This document shows, piece by piece, positions 1 to 12,269 of a stretch of 64,000 nt of DNA. The DNA is from Uranotaenia lowii. Its lineage: Eukaryota > Arthropoda > Insecta > Diptera > Culicidae. Under the pieces are notes generated by a model, which was not told the DNA's origin, did no database searches, and saw only the letters and a list, made by a program, of their open reading frames with translations. The stretch covers positions 231,003,621 to 231,067,620 of the forward strand of contig NC_073693.1 in assembly GCF_029784155.1 (NCBI RefSeq), read 5' to 3'. A program made the position numbers and the translations under genes. Position 1 is the stretch's first letter; every line of letters begins with the position of its first letter.

Positions 1-410
1 GACCTGAGACATAAGACCTAAGACATGAGACCTGAGACATGAGACCTGAGACATGAGACCTGAGACATGAGACCTGAGACATGAGACCTGAGACATGAGA
101 CATGAGACCTGAGACATGAGACATGAGACCTGAGACATGAGACCTGAGACATGAGACATGAGACCTGAGACATGAGACATAAGACCTAAGACATGAGACC
201 TGAGACATGAGACCTGAGACATGAGACCTGAGACATGAGACCTGAGACATGAGACCTGAGACATGAGACCTGAGACATGAGACATGAGACCTGAGACATG
301 AGACATGAGACCTGAGACATGAGACATGAGACCTGAGACATGAGACATGAAACCTGAGACATGAGACATGAGACCTGAGACATGGAACATGAGACCTGAG
401 ACATGAGACG
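1..410. repeat. Heptamer satellite (GACCTGA/GACATGA)
   Basis: About 58 head-to-tail 7-bp units, mostly GACCTGA alternating with GACATGA, so a 14-bp higher-order period is visible in places. Some stretches have two GACATGA units in a row, and a few units are GACATAA or GACCTAA. The array runs off the left edge of the window, so its full length is unknown. The reverse strand reads through as a 7-residue peptide repeat, an automatic result of a 7-bp period without stops and not evidence of a gene. Confidence 0.95.
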
Positions 411-580
411 ATCTGAATTCCACACTGTCAAATAAGCCTCACAATATTCTACTATTCTATTAATCTAATTGATTTTGTTTTTCATCTTAAAAATAAACTA
501 TCATTGTACGCAAATTTTTAAATAATCATGGTTCTTATGCGTTTTTTAGTAACGTGCTTTTTTGCGCGATTTTTTTAATT

Positions 581-815
581 AAAATGGTTTTTCACGTGGA
601 TTTTCGAATTTCGGATTTTTTTAAGGCGGATTTTCGAATTAACGAGGTTTTTTTTTACGCGGATTTTCGAATTAACGCGGTTTTTTTTTACGCGGATTTT
701 CGAATTAACGCGGTTTTTTTTACGCGGATTTTCGAATTAACGCGGTTTTTTTTTACGCGGTTTTTTTTTTACGCGGGACGAAATACCGCGTAAAAAAAAC
801 CTCAGTGTACTCAAA
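581..815. repeat. 32-bp GCGG/TTCGAATTAA tandem array with inverted end
   Basis: Five to six units of about 32 bp alternate ACGCGG, ATTTTCGAATTAACGCGG and a T8-T10 run. At 769-792 the orientation flips (ACGCGGG ... CCGCGT), followed by an A-run and CCTCAGTGTAC. Related material with the same closing motif lies near 8332-8430 and inside the hAT MITE near 16060-16240. It looks like the end of a repeat element built from short tandem units. Confidence 0.8.
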
Positions 816-3800
816 AGATGGACAATTTTGCTGCATACATTTAGGGGCGGAAATATTAACATTTCTCAATATTGTTTAAGCCTCAAAAACAAATGAAATT
901 TTGCCTTCATGCAATTCCCTAGGTCCTGTTCCCTGTTCCCATGTTATTTTTTTCCTTCAAGCTTAACCATTTGATACAGGTTGTATCCAATTTTTCTACA
1001 CAGGCTCAAAGGCAATCACCGTTTTTTATATTCAAAAATTATCACAGAATGACCATAAAATAACACTAAAACTATTCCTGTTCAAAGGAAAACAGTTAAA
1101 CTTTCACTTATCTTTCACCCTTCTGCTTCTTAATGCTATCATTTTACCAGGTGAGATGTTTGTTTGTGAGTCTTCGAAAAAACAGATGATTTAAAACTTT
1201 AAAATTAAATTTTAAGTGTTATAAAAATTTTTAAACTACAAAACAAATTAAGCCTACTAGAAATTTATTTTAAAGGCTTTCTAACGTTGAAAACAGTTTT
1301 CAGATGTTTTAACTTCAGACTTAGTTAATGATGATTATTAAAGATCCGCCAGTTTACGGTACGTCATCAAATCTGTTTTAATTTAATCTTCTTTTTATAC
1401 CATTAACCGATTTCTGATATGAATTTTTATATTTAATCCATGTTCTTTATTCCAATGTTGATTTCGAGGGATAACAAAATATATAAATTTGTATTTTTTA
1501 AAATTCTTTCATATCTTTATAGGGATTCTGCTTTCAGATTAGGAATTTTGTTAAGGGATGTTGATACTATTTTACGGTTTTTTATCAAATGATTAATCTT
1601 CATCAGAACTTATTTTTTATTCGTTTTCGGAATTTTCAAAGAGATTTTCTAACACACTTTCTAAATTTAAAATGCTGATGTAACTTGCTTTCTATTTCTT
1701 TATATGCTCTTTATTTCAGATAATAAATTTTGATTGTCAGTTTTGACTTTAACTTTCCCAACTGCAATTTTATTGTGAGGCTGACCACACTGATTGCTTA
1801 AGCGATCGGTAGTTTTATTTTGAATCTCTAATTTTTCTTTTAAAATATTTTATGTTTTTTGCTTTTTTTCTACGATTTTTAAATTTTTGCATATTTATAA
1901 GATTCGGTTTATGATGAAATGTTTATCTTCAATTTTAACTACAAATGTGCTTATGAAATAATCGAAATGTTAAACTTATTCTCTCTAGTTTCGACATGAC
2001 ATGGATTTTTAAAATAAATTAAATTTTTAGCATCTATCGAAAAACAGTGATAAGCAGAAATAAAATTTGTTTTTACAACAAATAAATAAGAAAACAAATT
2101 GAATAATTAATTGCAGATATATCACTAATAAAAATCAGAAAAAAATTGGATACTTCCCTAGAAAAATTGCCCTGGGCCCCTCGAAGGCTGAATTTGGTCC
2201 ACAACACTGACAATTTTCCATTAAATTGTCAGAGAAAATCTTTCCAGATTAATTTCTTTCTTTGAATCAAAGAATGTCCTTTAATTTCAAATTATTTGCT
2301 TCAAAATCTAAAATCCTTCAATTCTATAGCATTTTCGTTTGATTCCATGAATTTCTTCTTTAATTCCAAATTATTTTTATTCCAATCTGAAAGCATTTCT
2401 TCTTGATCTTAAAATTTTTTTGTTTCTATGAAATCTAGTATTAGGAATTAATTTTCTTCTAAATCAAATTAATTTTTTTTCGAACTTGTTTATTAATTTA
2501 ACATTTTATATGCACTATGTAAAATGTTTTTAAAAACTTGACCTCTGCATGCGTTTCCTTTCAGGACCGTGGTTTGAAAAGTCTCTGTAAAGAAAAGTAA
2601 AACAGAAAACAGTTTAGTATAGACAAGACAAAAATGCATGGCAAAAATACTTTCCCAAATAAAATAAATGAAATATCGGGAAGGTAATGGTGCATTAGCA
2701 ATAAAAACATAGAAAGAACTTACTCTTAAACATGCTAATATTGATCTGAACGTTAAGTCTGGCCATAAGAAGCAGATCGGATTCGATACTTTACTTGATA
2801 TTAATCGATGTCGGTTGTAGACCTAAAACAAATTTAAAACAAAAAATTAAAATCAGCCAAATGAAAAAAAAAAAAAAAACTCACCCATGATGGTTTCAAA
2901 GAAAATGTAATCAAAATCAAAAGAATTTTTCTTTGATGGTAGAAAAAGGTTTTTTCTTTTGATTTTATGTTCGGTATTTTATTTTAAAAATCGTTAACAT
3001 TGACTTAAAATAATTTTCTTTCCATTCAGTGAAAAAAAAATTAGTTCAAAAGAAGAAAAATTATATTCGAAGAACACCAGAAACTTGATTCAAAGGTTTG
3101 TTTCTTTTGTTTCAATGGTACAAGTTTTCTTTGCGTGTTCTACATGTTTCATACAGACTTTTTTTTACGAAATTGTTTAAATTGAGGAGCAAAACAATGA
3201 ATAGATGCCAAATTGGTTGGATTTGTTCTAAAGAATTATGTCTGTCAATTTAATACAAAAGTAATGATTTAATAATGGGTAAAAAGATTCGTGAAACAAT
3301 TATTAGAATTTAAGGGCTGAACATTAACTTTTTTCTTTTTCATGATTTTACATAAAAAGACGAGCATAAAAATACTGGGAAAATAATAATTTTGAACCGG
3401 AAAAACCGGGAAAAACTTTGGAATTTCATAATGATAAATCGCTAGCAGCCCTGAGTTTAATAATTTTTTCTAAGGGCTTGATAGGAATAAAATTAAACAA
3501 GAACTATGGGAAAGTAAAATCTAATTTGCTGTTTTGAAGATGTATTTTTTCAATAAATCAATAAATCGATTGTAAATTTGGTTGAGAGGAAAGATAAAGC
3601 ATTTGAAATTGAATGTATCAATAAATCAAACTTTAATTCACAGACATAATAAAAAGATTTAAGGTCAAAAATCTTTGAAAATAGCCAGATTTAATTGTGT
3701 AAATAAAAAAATATGTTTCAAGAAACATTATGATATGCTGTGTAAAATTTCCGCGGTCATTTTGAGGAAACAAATGGTTCCTAAACCAGTTTTAATTTTA

Positions 3801-4098
3801 AGAAAACCAACCAAGTCCCTCAAATTTGATTTTAGGCCATAATTTTCTAAACGAGATAACGCTAGATCTTGATGTTTTATGTATTTGAAGGCCTTTGGCA
3901 AAAAATCTAAAATTTCTATTTTTCTGATTTGATTTGGTCCCTCTTAGATGATTTTTGACGTCAGTTTTTTGTGCCAATCTAAAAAATGTACCAACATGAC
4001 CAATTGACCCTAACTTAGCTTCCTTTGTTACGTTTTCAAGGTAGCTGTTCTGATAATACGCCAAATAAGAAAGTTTCGCTAGTATACAGTTTGAATAA
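816..4098. other. AT-rich noncoding stretch
   Basis: No coding frame of note. There are A/T runs, for example near 2864-2879. Around 3395-3460 a short patch (ACCGGGAAAAAC, then GCTAGCAGCCCTG) resembles a worn end of a DNA transposon, but no partner end was found. The 109-codon reverse-strand frame at 3798-4127 runs into the MITE end and has no recognisable content. Confidence 0.6.
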
Positions 4099-4100
4099 TA

Positions 4101-4807
4101 CAGTGAGCGAAACAAGAATAGTACCACTTTGTGTTTTGCTTGTTAAAACATGATTGATTGAAAATTGATAAATTTTTCTTCTTATTTTTTTAAGTTATTC
4201 AACAAATAAATCAAGCATAAATTTACTTTTTTTGGATGAAGCAATTGGCGTTGAGGACCAAAAATATGTTTTTTTTTTCTTTATTATAGAGACTTTCAGC
4301 CTCGGGCTGGTTCGTCTCTTACCAAAAATATGTAAAAAGGGTGCAACATAAGAATAGTACAACTCATGTATTTCTACAATTGATAAATTTCGTAGTGCTA
4401 GAAGATAATATTAGAAAAACCCTTTTAAAACAATACAAATAGTTCGTAGAAGCAGTAGAAGCACCTTTGCCCAGTAAATTTTAAGAAATTATCTTGATTT
4501 TTTGAAGAAAAACATAAGTGATACTATTCTTATTTCGTACTTTTTTTGTCATATATTTGGTCCTCAACTCCAATTTTTCTTGAAATCATAATTTATATCA
4601 AACCATAACATAACTAAACTCTTGTCTTACCTTTCTCTTCTAACAATTAAAAATCGCCAGTTTTATCCAAAGAAAAGTGGACTTATGCTTGATTTAATCG
4701 TTGCACAGTTTATGACAAATTATAGAAAAAAATTATTGATGATTTTCAAATATTCATATTTTAAATAGCAAAACACTATTCTGGTACTATACTTTTTTCG
4801 CTCATCG
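4101..4807. mobile_element. Tc1/mariner-type MITE, 707 bp
   Basis: The left end CAGTGAGCGAAACAAGAATA and the reverse complement of the right end (CGATGAGCGAAAAAAGTATA) form a long imperfect TIR that continues through a shared TTTTGCT stretch. Both ends are flanked by TA (4099-4100 and 4808-4809), as expected for the Tc1/mariner superfamily. No transposase frame is present, so it is non-autonomous. A second copy of the left end lies at 54719. It carries a nested retro-insertion at 4270-4320. Confidence 0.85.
4270..4320 (-). mobile_element. 51-bp truncated retroposon tail inside the MITE
   Basis: On the reverse strand the segment ends in AATAAAG followed by an A-run, preceded by a GC-richer part (AACCAGCCCGAGGCTGAAAG) that can pair with itself. 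It is bounded by the perfect 13-bp direct repeat ACCAAAAATATGT at 4257-4269 and 4321-4333. A poly(A) 3' end with a long TSD is the mark of LINE-driven insertion, so this is the last ~50 bp of a LINE or SINE that inserted 5'-truncated into the older MITE. The parent family was not identified. Confidence 0.8.
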
Positions 4808-4809
4808 TA

Positions 4810-7800
4810 GAATATGTGTATACGGGTTTTGCTGAACTCATTTAATCATACAATTTCGCCCTAATTTAGTTCAAGAAGAAAAGATTGAATTTATGCATAG
4901 TATGTTTGTAGTGGAAACCCCTTCGTTTCAAATTTCTTAGAATGAAATTGTATGCTTCTCGAGAAAAAAAAGCAAAATAAAAAATTTCGATCCATAAAAC
5001 TCTGTAGGACTGCACTGAACAACGGCGGATTTACAGTCGTCCCTTCAAGAAGGTTCCACCAAATCCATGGTCCAGCTCGCCAGGCACGTAGATATGTTTC
5101 AAAGCAGGGCACCATGTCCTTGAGTTTGGAGTTTTCCTATACACTTCCTGTTTCCGGTCGGTCTGTCGCTCCCTCGCATTTTCCCTCCACGCAAAAGGAC
5201 CCGTACAAACGAGCAACAGTTTGGTGGCAGCCAGGATTTGAGCAAAGCAACAGGACCACACCACGAAAAAAAAACAGTTCGCCAAAGTAAGCACTTTGGA
5301 GGGCAGCTAAGGCACAGGAAAACGTACGCCATCAGTGATTATTCGGAATGCTTCGTTGGTTTCAAAGTTCACTGCCATTCGGTTTCAAAGCCCATTAGAT
5401 CACGTTTCATTTCGTATGTTTGCCGTGATTTTTGTCGCCTGAATGACCGGAATTGAGCGACCAGTGTTATCAGGAAACTACAAGACGCAATGAAAATGAA
5501 ATGAGTAACAAGCTCATTCACAAAAATGCATTGAAATGAAATTTAAAAAAAAATAATCTTATCTCATATAACTCGATTTATTCTTATCGAAACTAAACTT
5601 TCTCTTCTGGTTGATTAATCTGCTTGAAAGTTTTCTTATCTCTTCTTAAATTTAAACCTGCGTCATTTCAACAGACGCAATACCGACAGAAATTTTATAT
5701 AAATGTAATCTAAGGATCAATAAATAACACCTGCGTCAGTTCTAAATCAGTCAAGCCACCTAATTATTTTCATCTTTGATAATTGCGTCTGCAAAAGAAT
5801 GTGGTGAAGTGGGTGTCGTGGAATTTGATTTGGAATCGTAAGCATATAGTTTTGAGCAGCTTCAAACAGAAATCGCGTGATAACACGTCTTCGATTAAAT
5901 ACACCCGTATCATACGACGATTCCTGATTGACTGAATTTGATAGAATTGCGACGCAAGTTGAAGCTTGAATGGAAGCAAAAGATTTGATGATCACATGTT
6001 TACAAAATCTATATCATAATTAAAGCTTTGACTTATTTGTGGGAGCTGAATAAAAAATGTTATTATTTTTTCTGACAGTGCTTTTGTTTGCAAGGGGCTT
6101 TTTTAAATTTTGGTCTAAACCCAGATAAGTGCATATTTTTAGCAAAGCTGCACCAAATAATTTAGTTACAATACGATGAATAATCAACTCTCTCGGATAC
6201 TCTGAGTAATGATTGCTATTAATACAATTTGCAGAGGTTGTTTTTATTTGTTACTTATTTTCCGATAGAGAATAGCAACGAAATGTTTAAAACTTGAAAT
6301 AATTTCCAACGTTTTTAGGTCTAAACCAAATTACTAAATAAATTTCGAACAATCATTATCAATCACTTGGTTTTCACGCGGACATTTTTTTTTCATCGAA
6401 TTTAATATTGCAAGAAAAGTCTGAAAGAGTTTGCACCAAACATCAAGGTTAAATCACCATTTTCTTGCTGAATCGGTGCATTTTTTTCAATTTAAGAAAA
6501 CCTAGTGTTACTATCAAAAATAGTTTTGATTTTACAAAATTCTTCGAATCATTTTTAACCACCTTTGAACAAGGTGAAACGCCCGTCTAAATTGAAGTTT
6601 TGTCGAGCAAAATTAAGGGTTTATAAGGTTTTTATCAAGAGCTTACACAAATTGTTGTTTTGAAATATATTTCATTATAACGGATTATTTATGGTAATGT
6701 AAATTTTTCACGGTTGGCATTTTTGCGTTCTTTTTAAAACTAGGGTATTACATTATATATTTTTTAACACGTATCCGAACCGAACAAATCCGGGCTATTC
6801 GATCTAAGAGCCTGGCAAAATCTGGCCATTTTCAACAAAAATCTGGGCATTTAGCATTTAGCAAAACCTAGGAATTACTCATTGAAAATAAAGAAAAAAA
6901 AGTTGGAGCAGGAGGTTTTTTTTTAAATTTTATCAGCAGATTTTATATCGTATTTTAGGCTTTCAAAACACCTTTCATGATTATTTATATGAAACTTGAT
7001 CGAAAAATTTCGTTTAAGACGCATAAAAGTAATTTTTAAAACACAATTTGTTTTCAAAAGTTTGGTTTGAAAATGGGAATGAAAATACACCCCGGCAAAA
7101 TCCGGGTAACAGGGCCGGACCGGACTATTCCCAAATTTTATGATAATTATCCGAGCAAACTCGGATAATACTGGGCAGTCTGGCAACCTTAATCTAAACA
7201 AATTTATCGATTACTTAATTACTATAACTTAAATAATTTTTTTTTTCAATTTAATTAAAAGCAATTTTTGATTTATTTTTGTGTTCTGAAATGTTTGAAA
7301 TCAGGTTTAAACCTTTTTAGGAAAATTCTGCAATTTTATGAAAAAGCTTTTGAATATTAAACAAAAAATTACAATTAAGTTTCTTGTCAATTTTCCAAGA
7401 CACCGCAACTAAGTTTGATTCGAAAAAGATACAGAAGTTTATTTTTTATTTACCGTTCAAAATTCTGTAAAATAATATATTTTTATCAAATTTTCAAAAA
7501 GCAAAAATCAAATCGTTTAAAAGACTTCATCAAATTTGTTAAATGAAATAAATTATTTTGTTTTAAAAGTTTTCTTCAGTAATGTCAGAAATGCTTGTCT
7601 TTCTAATTTTTTTCAAACTGTATTATTCAACTGAATTAAAGTAATCGAAAGACTTCCTTTAATTCAACCACGGTAAAACGCAATGAGTAGGTACGTTTAA
7701 CGCATTGCGTTTTATATTTACGACAATTTGCGGCCAAAAAACAATCTTTGATCAACAATAACTTTTTTGTTTGAAGTCCTATCGTGTTGCAGTCTTCAGG

Positions 7801-9300
7801 TGATAAATTTGTCTCAATTTAGGTTTAAAGAAAATGATTCTAGAAGGTAACCATAGAAATAATAGAGAGGACATTTTTAATAGACATTTTGATAAATAAT
7901 CACTTGAAATCTGTGATTTGAGGTGACATTTAAGGTACAAAGAAAGTCAGATTTTTAAAATATTATACACAAGATTATTTTGTTAAACAATTGGTGTGTA
8001 TGTGCAAAAAAAATCGTTTCAAAAAAGTTAAAAACAACCGGGCAAAATTCATCGCTCATTTCCACTAAAGTAGCCAACTTGGACTGTAAATCGATCAATT
8101 CCAACCAGGTAGACCATTTTGAGGTAATTTGAGTGAAATAGGATAGCTCAAAGATTTGTTTTGGATTGATTAGTTTTGGGTTTTAAGCCACGGTTGTTCC
8201 GAAACTTCTGCAAAGTCTCTAAGTGGCCATTTCAAACCATGTTTCTGCCGGGAAACAACGTCTGAATCAATTTACCACCCAAGAGTGGTTTGGAAAAAAA
8301 AGCGGGAATGTCTAGATGCTGTTTTTGACATGTTCGAAAATCGTCTTATTTCGAGAAAACCGTTTAAAAAAAATCGTTAAAATAAAACCGTGTTCAAAAA
8401 GGTCGCTGAAAAAAAGAACTCAGTGTAATCCCGTCTAAAACTGTAGATGGAAGAAAATTGTCTTTATTCAGATCATTTTATTTTTATCATTTTTCTATCA
8501 CAAATTCACTAAGGACTGCAAAGGACGAAAAAATGCAACAGATTGTTTTGTGAATAACTTTTAAATGAATGGATGAAAGTTGATGAAATGAAATGTAATG
8601 CCTATGCGATAAACAATATTCCAATGCCTAGCAATAGAGCGTGCAAATTTTTAAACCGTTCTGTCAAGTTTTTTCAAATACGAAGAAGAAGTTTTTCGTC
8701 TTTTATTTTTGGACACCAAGAGCGCCCTCTATCATGTTATATATGTTATATAAAGTGTTATATAAAGTTATATATAAATATGTTATATAAAGTCTATTTT
8801 TTGATTAAATTTTCTATTTCCCAAAAATTTAAGTTCAATCAAAGTTATGACAAATTCAGCCATTAAGCCTCCATCGGCACAAAAACAACGTATTTGACTT
8901 TTCATCACTTCGCCAAAGTTTTCGCGTGATGGCCAGGGAAGCTAATCCAACTGATCTGATACTGATAACTGATTTATCCCTAGTGTTACACTTAGCGATA
9001 AATATGAGGAAGCGATTGCTTCTCATCTGTTTCCATTGACGATAAAGATAACTCGCTACACGTTATTTTGTCTCCGACGGTCCACCAACAGATGAAAAAA
9101 ATTCAAAATGCTCACACTGAAGCAAACCGGCTGAATCGATTATAACATCAGCAGAAAAGGCTAACTGAAATAGTTAAATAGATATGTGGTAAATTTTTAA
9201 ATTCTCGGGCATAACGTCTAAAGAAGGCGCTCGTCGCGATGATTAATCAATGTTTGAAGATTCTGGTAACTAGTAATAGTTAAAACAAATTAGTGATGAT
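4810..9300. other. Noncoding DNA with a GC-richer island and small relics
   Basis: About 5030-5460 is clearly GC-richer than its surroundings and gives overlapping frames on both strands, none with a recognisable domain. It could be conserved noncoding DNA or an exon relic. The rest is AT-rich. At 6780-7195 there are degenerate CCGGGCAAA-type pieces ending in GCAGTCTGGCAACCTT, which resembles a hAT-type terminal repeat without a visible partner. At 8332-8430 lies a worn copy of the GCGG-type array ending in CTCAGTGTA, and at 8735-8800 an AT-rich TATATAAAG run. Confidence 0.5.
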
Positions 9301-9308
9301 TAACGGCA

Positions 9309-10285
9309 CGAGTACCGCGAGAAATGAGTTTCGCTCCGACTAAGACTTGCGACCCCTCTAGTGAAAGGGTTTGACTTGTAGATGACGAAAAAAAGCGTCG
9401 CGAGATCGCTAGTACAAGCTACTAGTGTTAGTACCGCGAGAAATTAGTTTCGCTCCGATTTCAACATGCGATCGGTCAAGTGAAAGGGTTTGACTTGTAG
9501 ATGACGAAAAAAAGCGTCGCGAGATCGCTAGTACAAGCTACTAGTGTTAGTACCGCGAGAAATTAGTTTAGCTCCGATTTCAACTTGCGACCTTTCTAGT
9601 GAAAGGGTTTGACTTGTAGATGACGAAAAAAAGTGTCGTGAGATCGCTAGTACAAGCTACTAGTGTAAGTACCGCGAGAAGTTTCGCGTTGTAATCGGAG
9701 TTTGTTTAAACTAGTTAGTTTAGCTCCGATTTCAACTTTCAACCGGTCAAGTGAAAGGCTTTGAATTCTAGGTGACGAAAATTTGAAACGTGAGTTCGAT
9801 TGACCAAGATACTAGTGTCATTACTAGTAGGAATAATCTACTAGTACTAAGTTGTACAAGCTTGTATCAAGAAACTGCTTAAATAAATTTTCATCAATTT
9901 CTTCCCTTTTAATAATCGGGTCGCAATTTGAAATCGAGCTAACCTATTTTCTGTCGGTTTTAACTCTAGTAGCTTGTACTAGCGGATTCACGACACTAGA
10001 TGTCGTCCCTACAAGTCAAATCCTTTCACGAGAGGGGTCGAAAGTTGAGATCGGAGCTAAACTAATTTCTCGCGGTACTAACACTAGTAGCTTGTACTTG
10101 CGATCTCGCGACACTTTTTTTCGTTACCTAAAAGTCAAACCCTTTCACCAGAGGGGTCGGAAGTTGAAATCGGGGCTAATCTAATTTCTCGCGGTACTAG
10201 CACTAGAAACTTGTACTAGCGATCTGCTAACACTAATTTTGTCACCTCCAAGTCAAACCCTTTTACTAGACGGGTCGCAAATTAC
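9309..10285. mobile_element. Foldback element with 119-bp tandem-repeat arms
   Basis: The anchor GTACCGCGAGAAA occurs at 9312, 9431, 9550 and 9669, an exact 119-bp period. Past a centre near 9850-9930 the same unit runs in reverse orientation with anchors (CGCGGTAC or a variant) at about 9952, 10071 and 10190, again 119 bp apart. Each unit contains CTAGTACAAGCTACTAG and GTGAAAGGGTTTGACTTG. Units near the centre are more diverged than outer ones. No coding frame and no clear TSD. It could be a foldback transposon or an inverted satellite array. Confidence 0.85.
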
Positions 10286-10289
10286 AATC

Positions 10290-11780
10290 GGATGTTTAAT
10301 AAACAAAACTATCTATTGAATTAAACAAATAAATCTGAATGCAAAAAATGACCAATCTTTTCTTGTTACTACTTGCGAGGAAGGGAGAACTTATCCTTAT
10401 CGTTACACTTACCGATAAGTTTGAATCGGAATGCAAAACTAATCGAGAGCAAATTTGTTAATGCTGAGTATGAGTACAGTACACTGGTGGATGAAAACCT
10501 CCTTCACGGGTGTTTTCATCGGCAAGTTCTAACGAAAGATAACGATTTTTTTATTCCCTGGTGATGGCACGATTCCATATCCAACCAAAATAGAATATAA
10601 GCTTTGAGGCATCTATTGAGGTGCTATGCTGGGAAAACTGTGGTGTTTGGAGGCAATTTTCTTTTTATATAGCCAATTATTTTGTCAATCGATATGAAAC
10701 TCTGACTGATTTGCAGCTTCCACTGATCGTTAGCTTCCTCAAGTACAAGACATCATTTTTAGTCCATTTAGTTTACTTTTTTTATCTGCGGAAAATACAG
10801 GCGAGACTTTAAAAATCTCAGGCGAGAAAAGTTTTTGGCTGGAAGCCTGCCAGGTGCCAGCTAAACAGTTCGTCTTGCTGCCGATTACGAAATTTATCAA
10901 AATATTTCTCCACTAGCAGTCCAAAAATTTTGAGCACGGTTTGACCACCGTATTTCATTTATTTTACCAGTAGCAGCATTTCTACCTTGTAGAAATAAAG
11001 TCAAGACAGTCAGAAAAAATTACCTTTTTTATCACATTCCCTATTTAAATTTTTGGATTGCGCTTAATTAAACCTCTAAAAATTCTAAGGATTCTTCAAG
11101 CGATTTAACTAGTGAATTTTAGTTGAAGAGTAGATTTGCAGCTATTTTTTAGGTCCACCACTGTGATTTTTCAGGATTTTTCTCGATCGTGCACAAAAAC
11201 ATGTTGCCAATCTATCTCAAAAATCAATAACCGCATTGTCACCCAATTTTGCACACAAAACATTACGTTACTAGCTAGATTTATTGAAAATTTTGACAAT
11301 TGTCATTCATACATTCAAAAGTTATTCATAAAAGAAAGTGTTGCATTTTTTCGAATGCACTCCTCAATATCAGCAATACTGTTGGTCATATGTAAAAATG
11401 ATGTTTGTTTGATCAACAGCAAATTTTTTACCTTCAGTACCTAGATATTTGAATCTCAATAAAAGTACTTTTTTCTATTTTCCCAAAATTTCATGTTTGG
11501 AGCATAACTTAAAACGGTTCAACTTAGATTTTTTAAATTTTATTTTTGGACCCAGCGCCCGAAGCTTAAAATTCTAGAGCTACTCGAAAATTTGTTTCGC
11601 ACTGCCTTAATTTTTTTTTTTTAGTTCAGAATAATAATCATTATTTTGAATAATTTATCAATAACTTACCGGCAATAAAATTGATTTGAAATTTTCTATT
11701 GATTCTAGCTTTATTTTCATATTGAATCCCCTCTTTCCATGATCGTATCTTAATATCATGGATAATAACATTAAAATATC
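10290..11780. other. Noncoding, with a fragment of the hAT-like 2.7-kb family
   Basis: No supported gene. At about 11630-11700 the sequence (ATTTTGAATAATTTATCAAT and its flanks) matches 19771-19845 and 58791-58865, so a third, short fragment of that element family lies here. The rest is AT-rich single-copy-looking DNA. Confidence 0.5.
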
Positions 11781-11784
11781 GTAC

Positions 11785-11963
11785 GTCTTGGTGGTCGAGT
11801 GGTTAGCGTGGTAAGACGGTAATCGCTGGTTCACCGATGGCATGGGTTCGATTCCCATCTCGGTACTTGGTGTTAAATGTTCATCTTAAGTTGTCCACGT
11901 CATTTATTCAGTCTGTAAAGCCTAAATCGGCTTTGACGGTGTATTTCTTTTTTTTTTTTTTTA
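11785..11963 (+). mobile_element. tRNA-derived SINE
   Basis: A Pol III promoter is visible: box A TGGTCGAGTGG at 11792-11802 and a perfect box B in ATGGGTTCGATTCCCAT at 11842-11858, which also forms a 5-bp T-arm. About 100 bp of unrelated body follow, ending in a T-run at 11947-11962. That composite structure is a SINE, not a working tRNA gene, as no proper acceptor or anticodon stem closes. Flanking short AT repeats (TTAAAATAT and TTAAATAT) may be a decayed TSD. Confidence 0.8.
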
Positions 11964-12054
11964 AATATAGGTGGCCCACGATATTCTCCATGGTATAGCC
12001 CATGGTCGAATATGGAGTTATTTTTTCACGAAATCATTTTAACTATCTATTATA

Positions 12055-12261
12055 ACTATTACTATTGTTGATACTTACGGTTTTCGATGCCGCTCCGTCG
12101 GCAAAACCAAAACATGCTTTGAGTCAATTCGCAATTGAAACAATAGCGGTGATGATTGATGATGACAGCTGATGATGGTAAACACGGTACAAATGTTTAC
12201 ATCATCACACTGTGAACCAATATTACTCAAACTGTGGTTAGCAGTTACACTGCAGTGTTGG
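12055..12261 (-). repeat. Dispersed repeat, copy A (inverted relative to 16590-16822)
   Basis: The reverse complement starts CCAACACTGCAGTGTAACTG and runs through CCGCTATTGTT, GCGAATTGACT, ACCAAAACA and GTTGATACTTACG in the same order as the forward copy at 16590-16822. Both copies also share a stretch rich in GATGATGAC. Identity is moderate. No coding capacity and no clear terminal repeats. Confidence 0.75.
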
Positions 12262-12269
12262 CAGGCAGA

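Noticed and set aside
186..431. Reverse-strand frame with a perfect 7-residue repeat
   Set aside because: It is the translation of the heptamer satellite; a 7-bp period without stops gives a repeat peptide in any frame.
554..793. Forward frame with repeated ADFRINAVFF
   Set aside because: Product of the 32-bp array; no independent sign of coding.
5030..5460. Overlapping 70-112 codon frames in the GC-richer island
   Set aside because: Both strands are open to a similar degree, no ATG context, domain or splice pattern favours one.
11658..11858. Reverse frame MGIEPMPSVNQ...
   Set aside because: It is the antisense reading of the SINE tRNA head; such frames recur wherever the SINE does.
11785..11870. 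Functional tRNA gene
   Set aside because: Boxes A and B are good but the acceptor and anticodon stems do not pair, and a SINE body follows.
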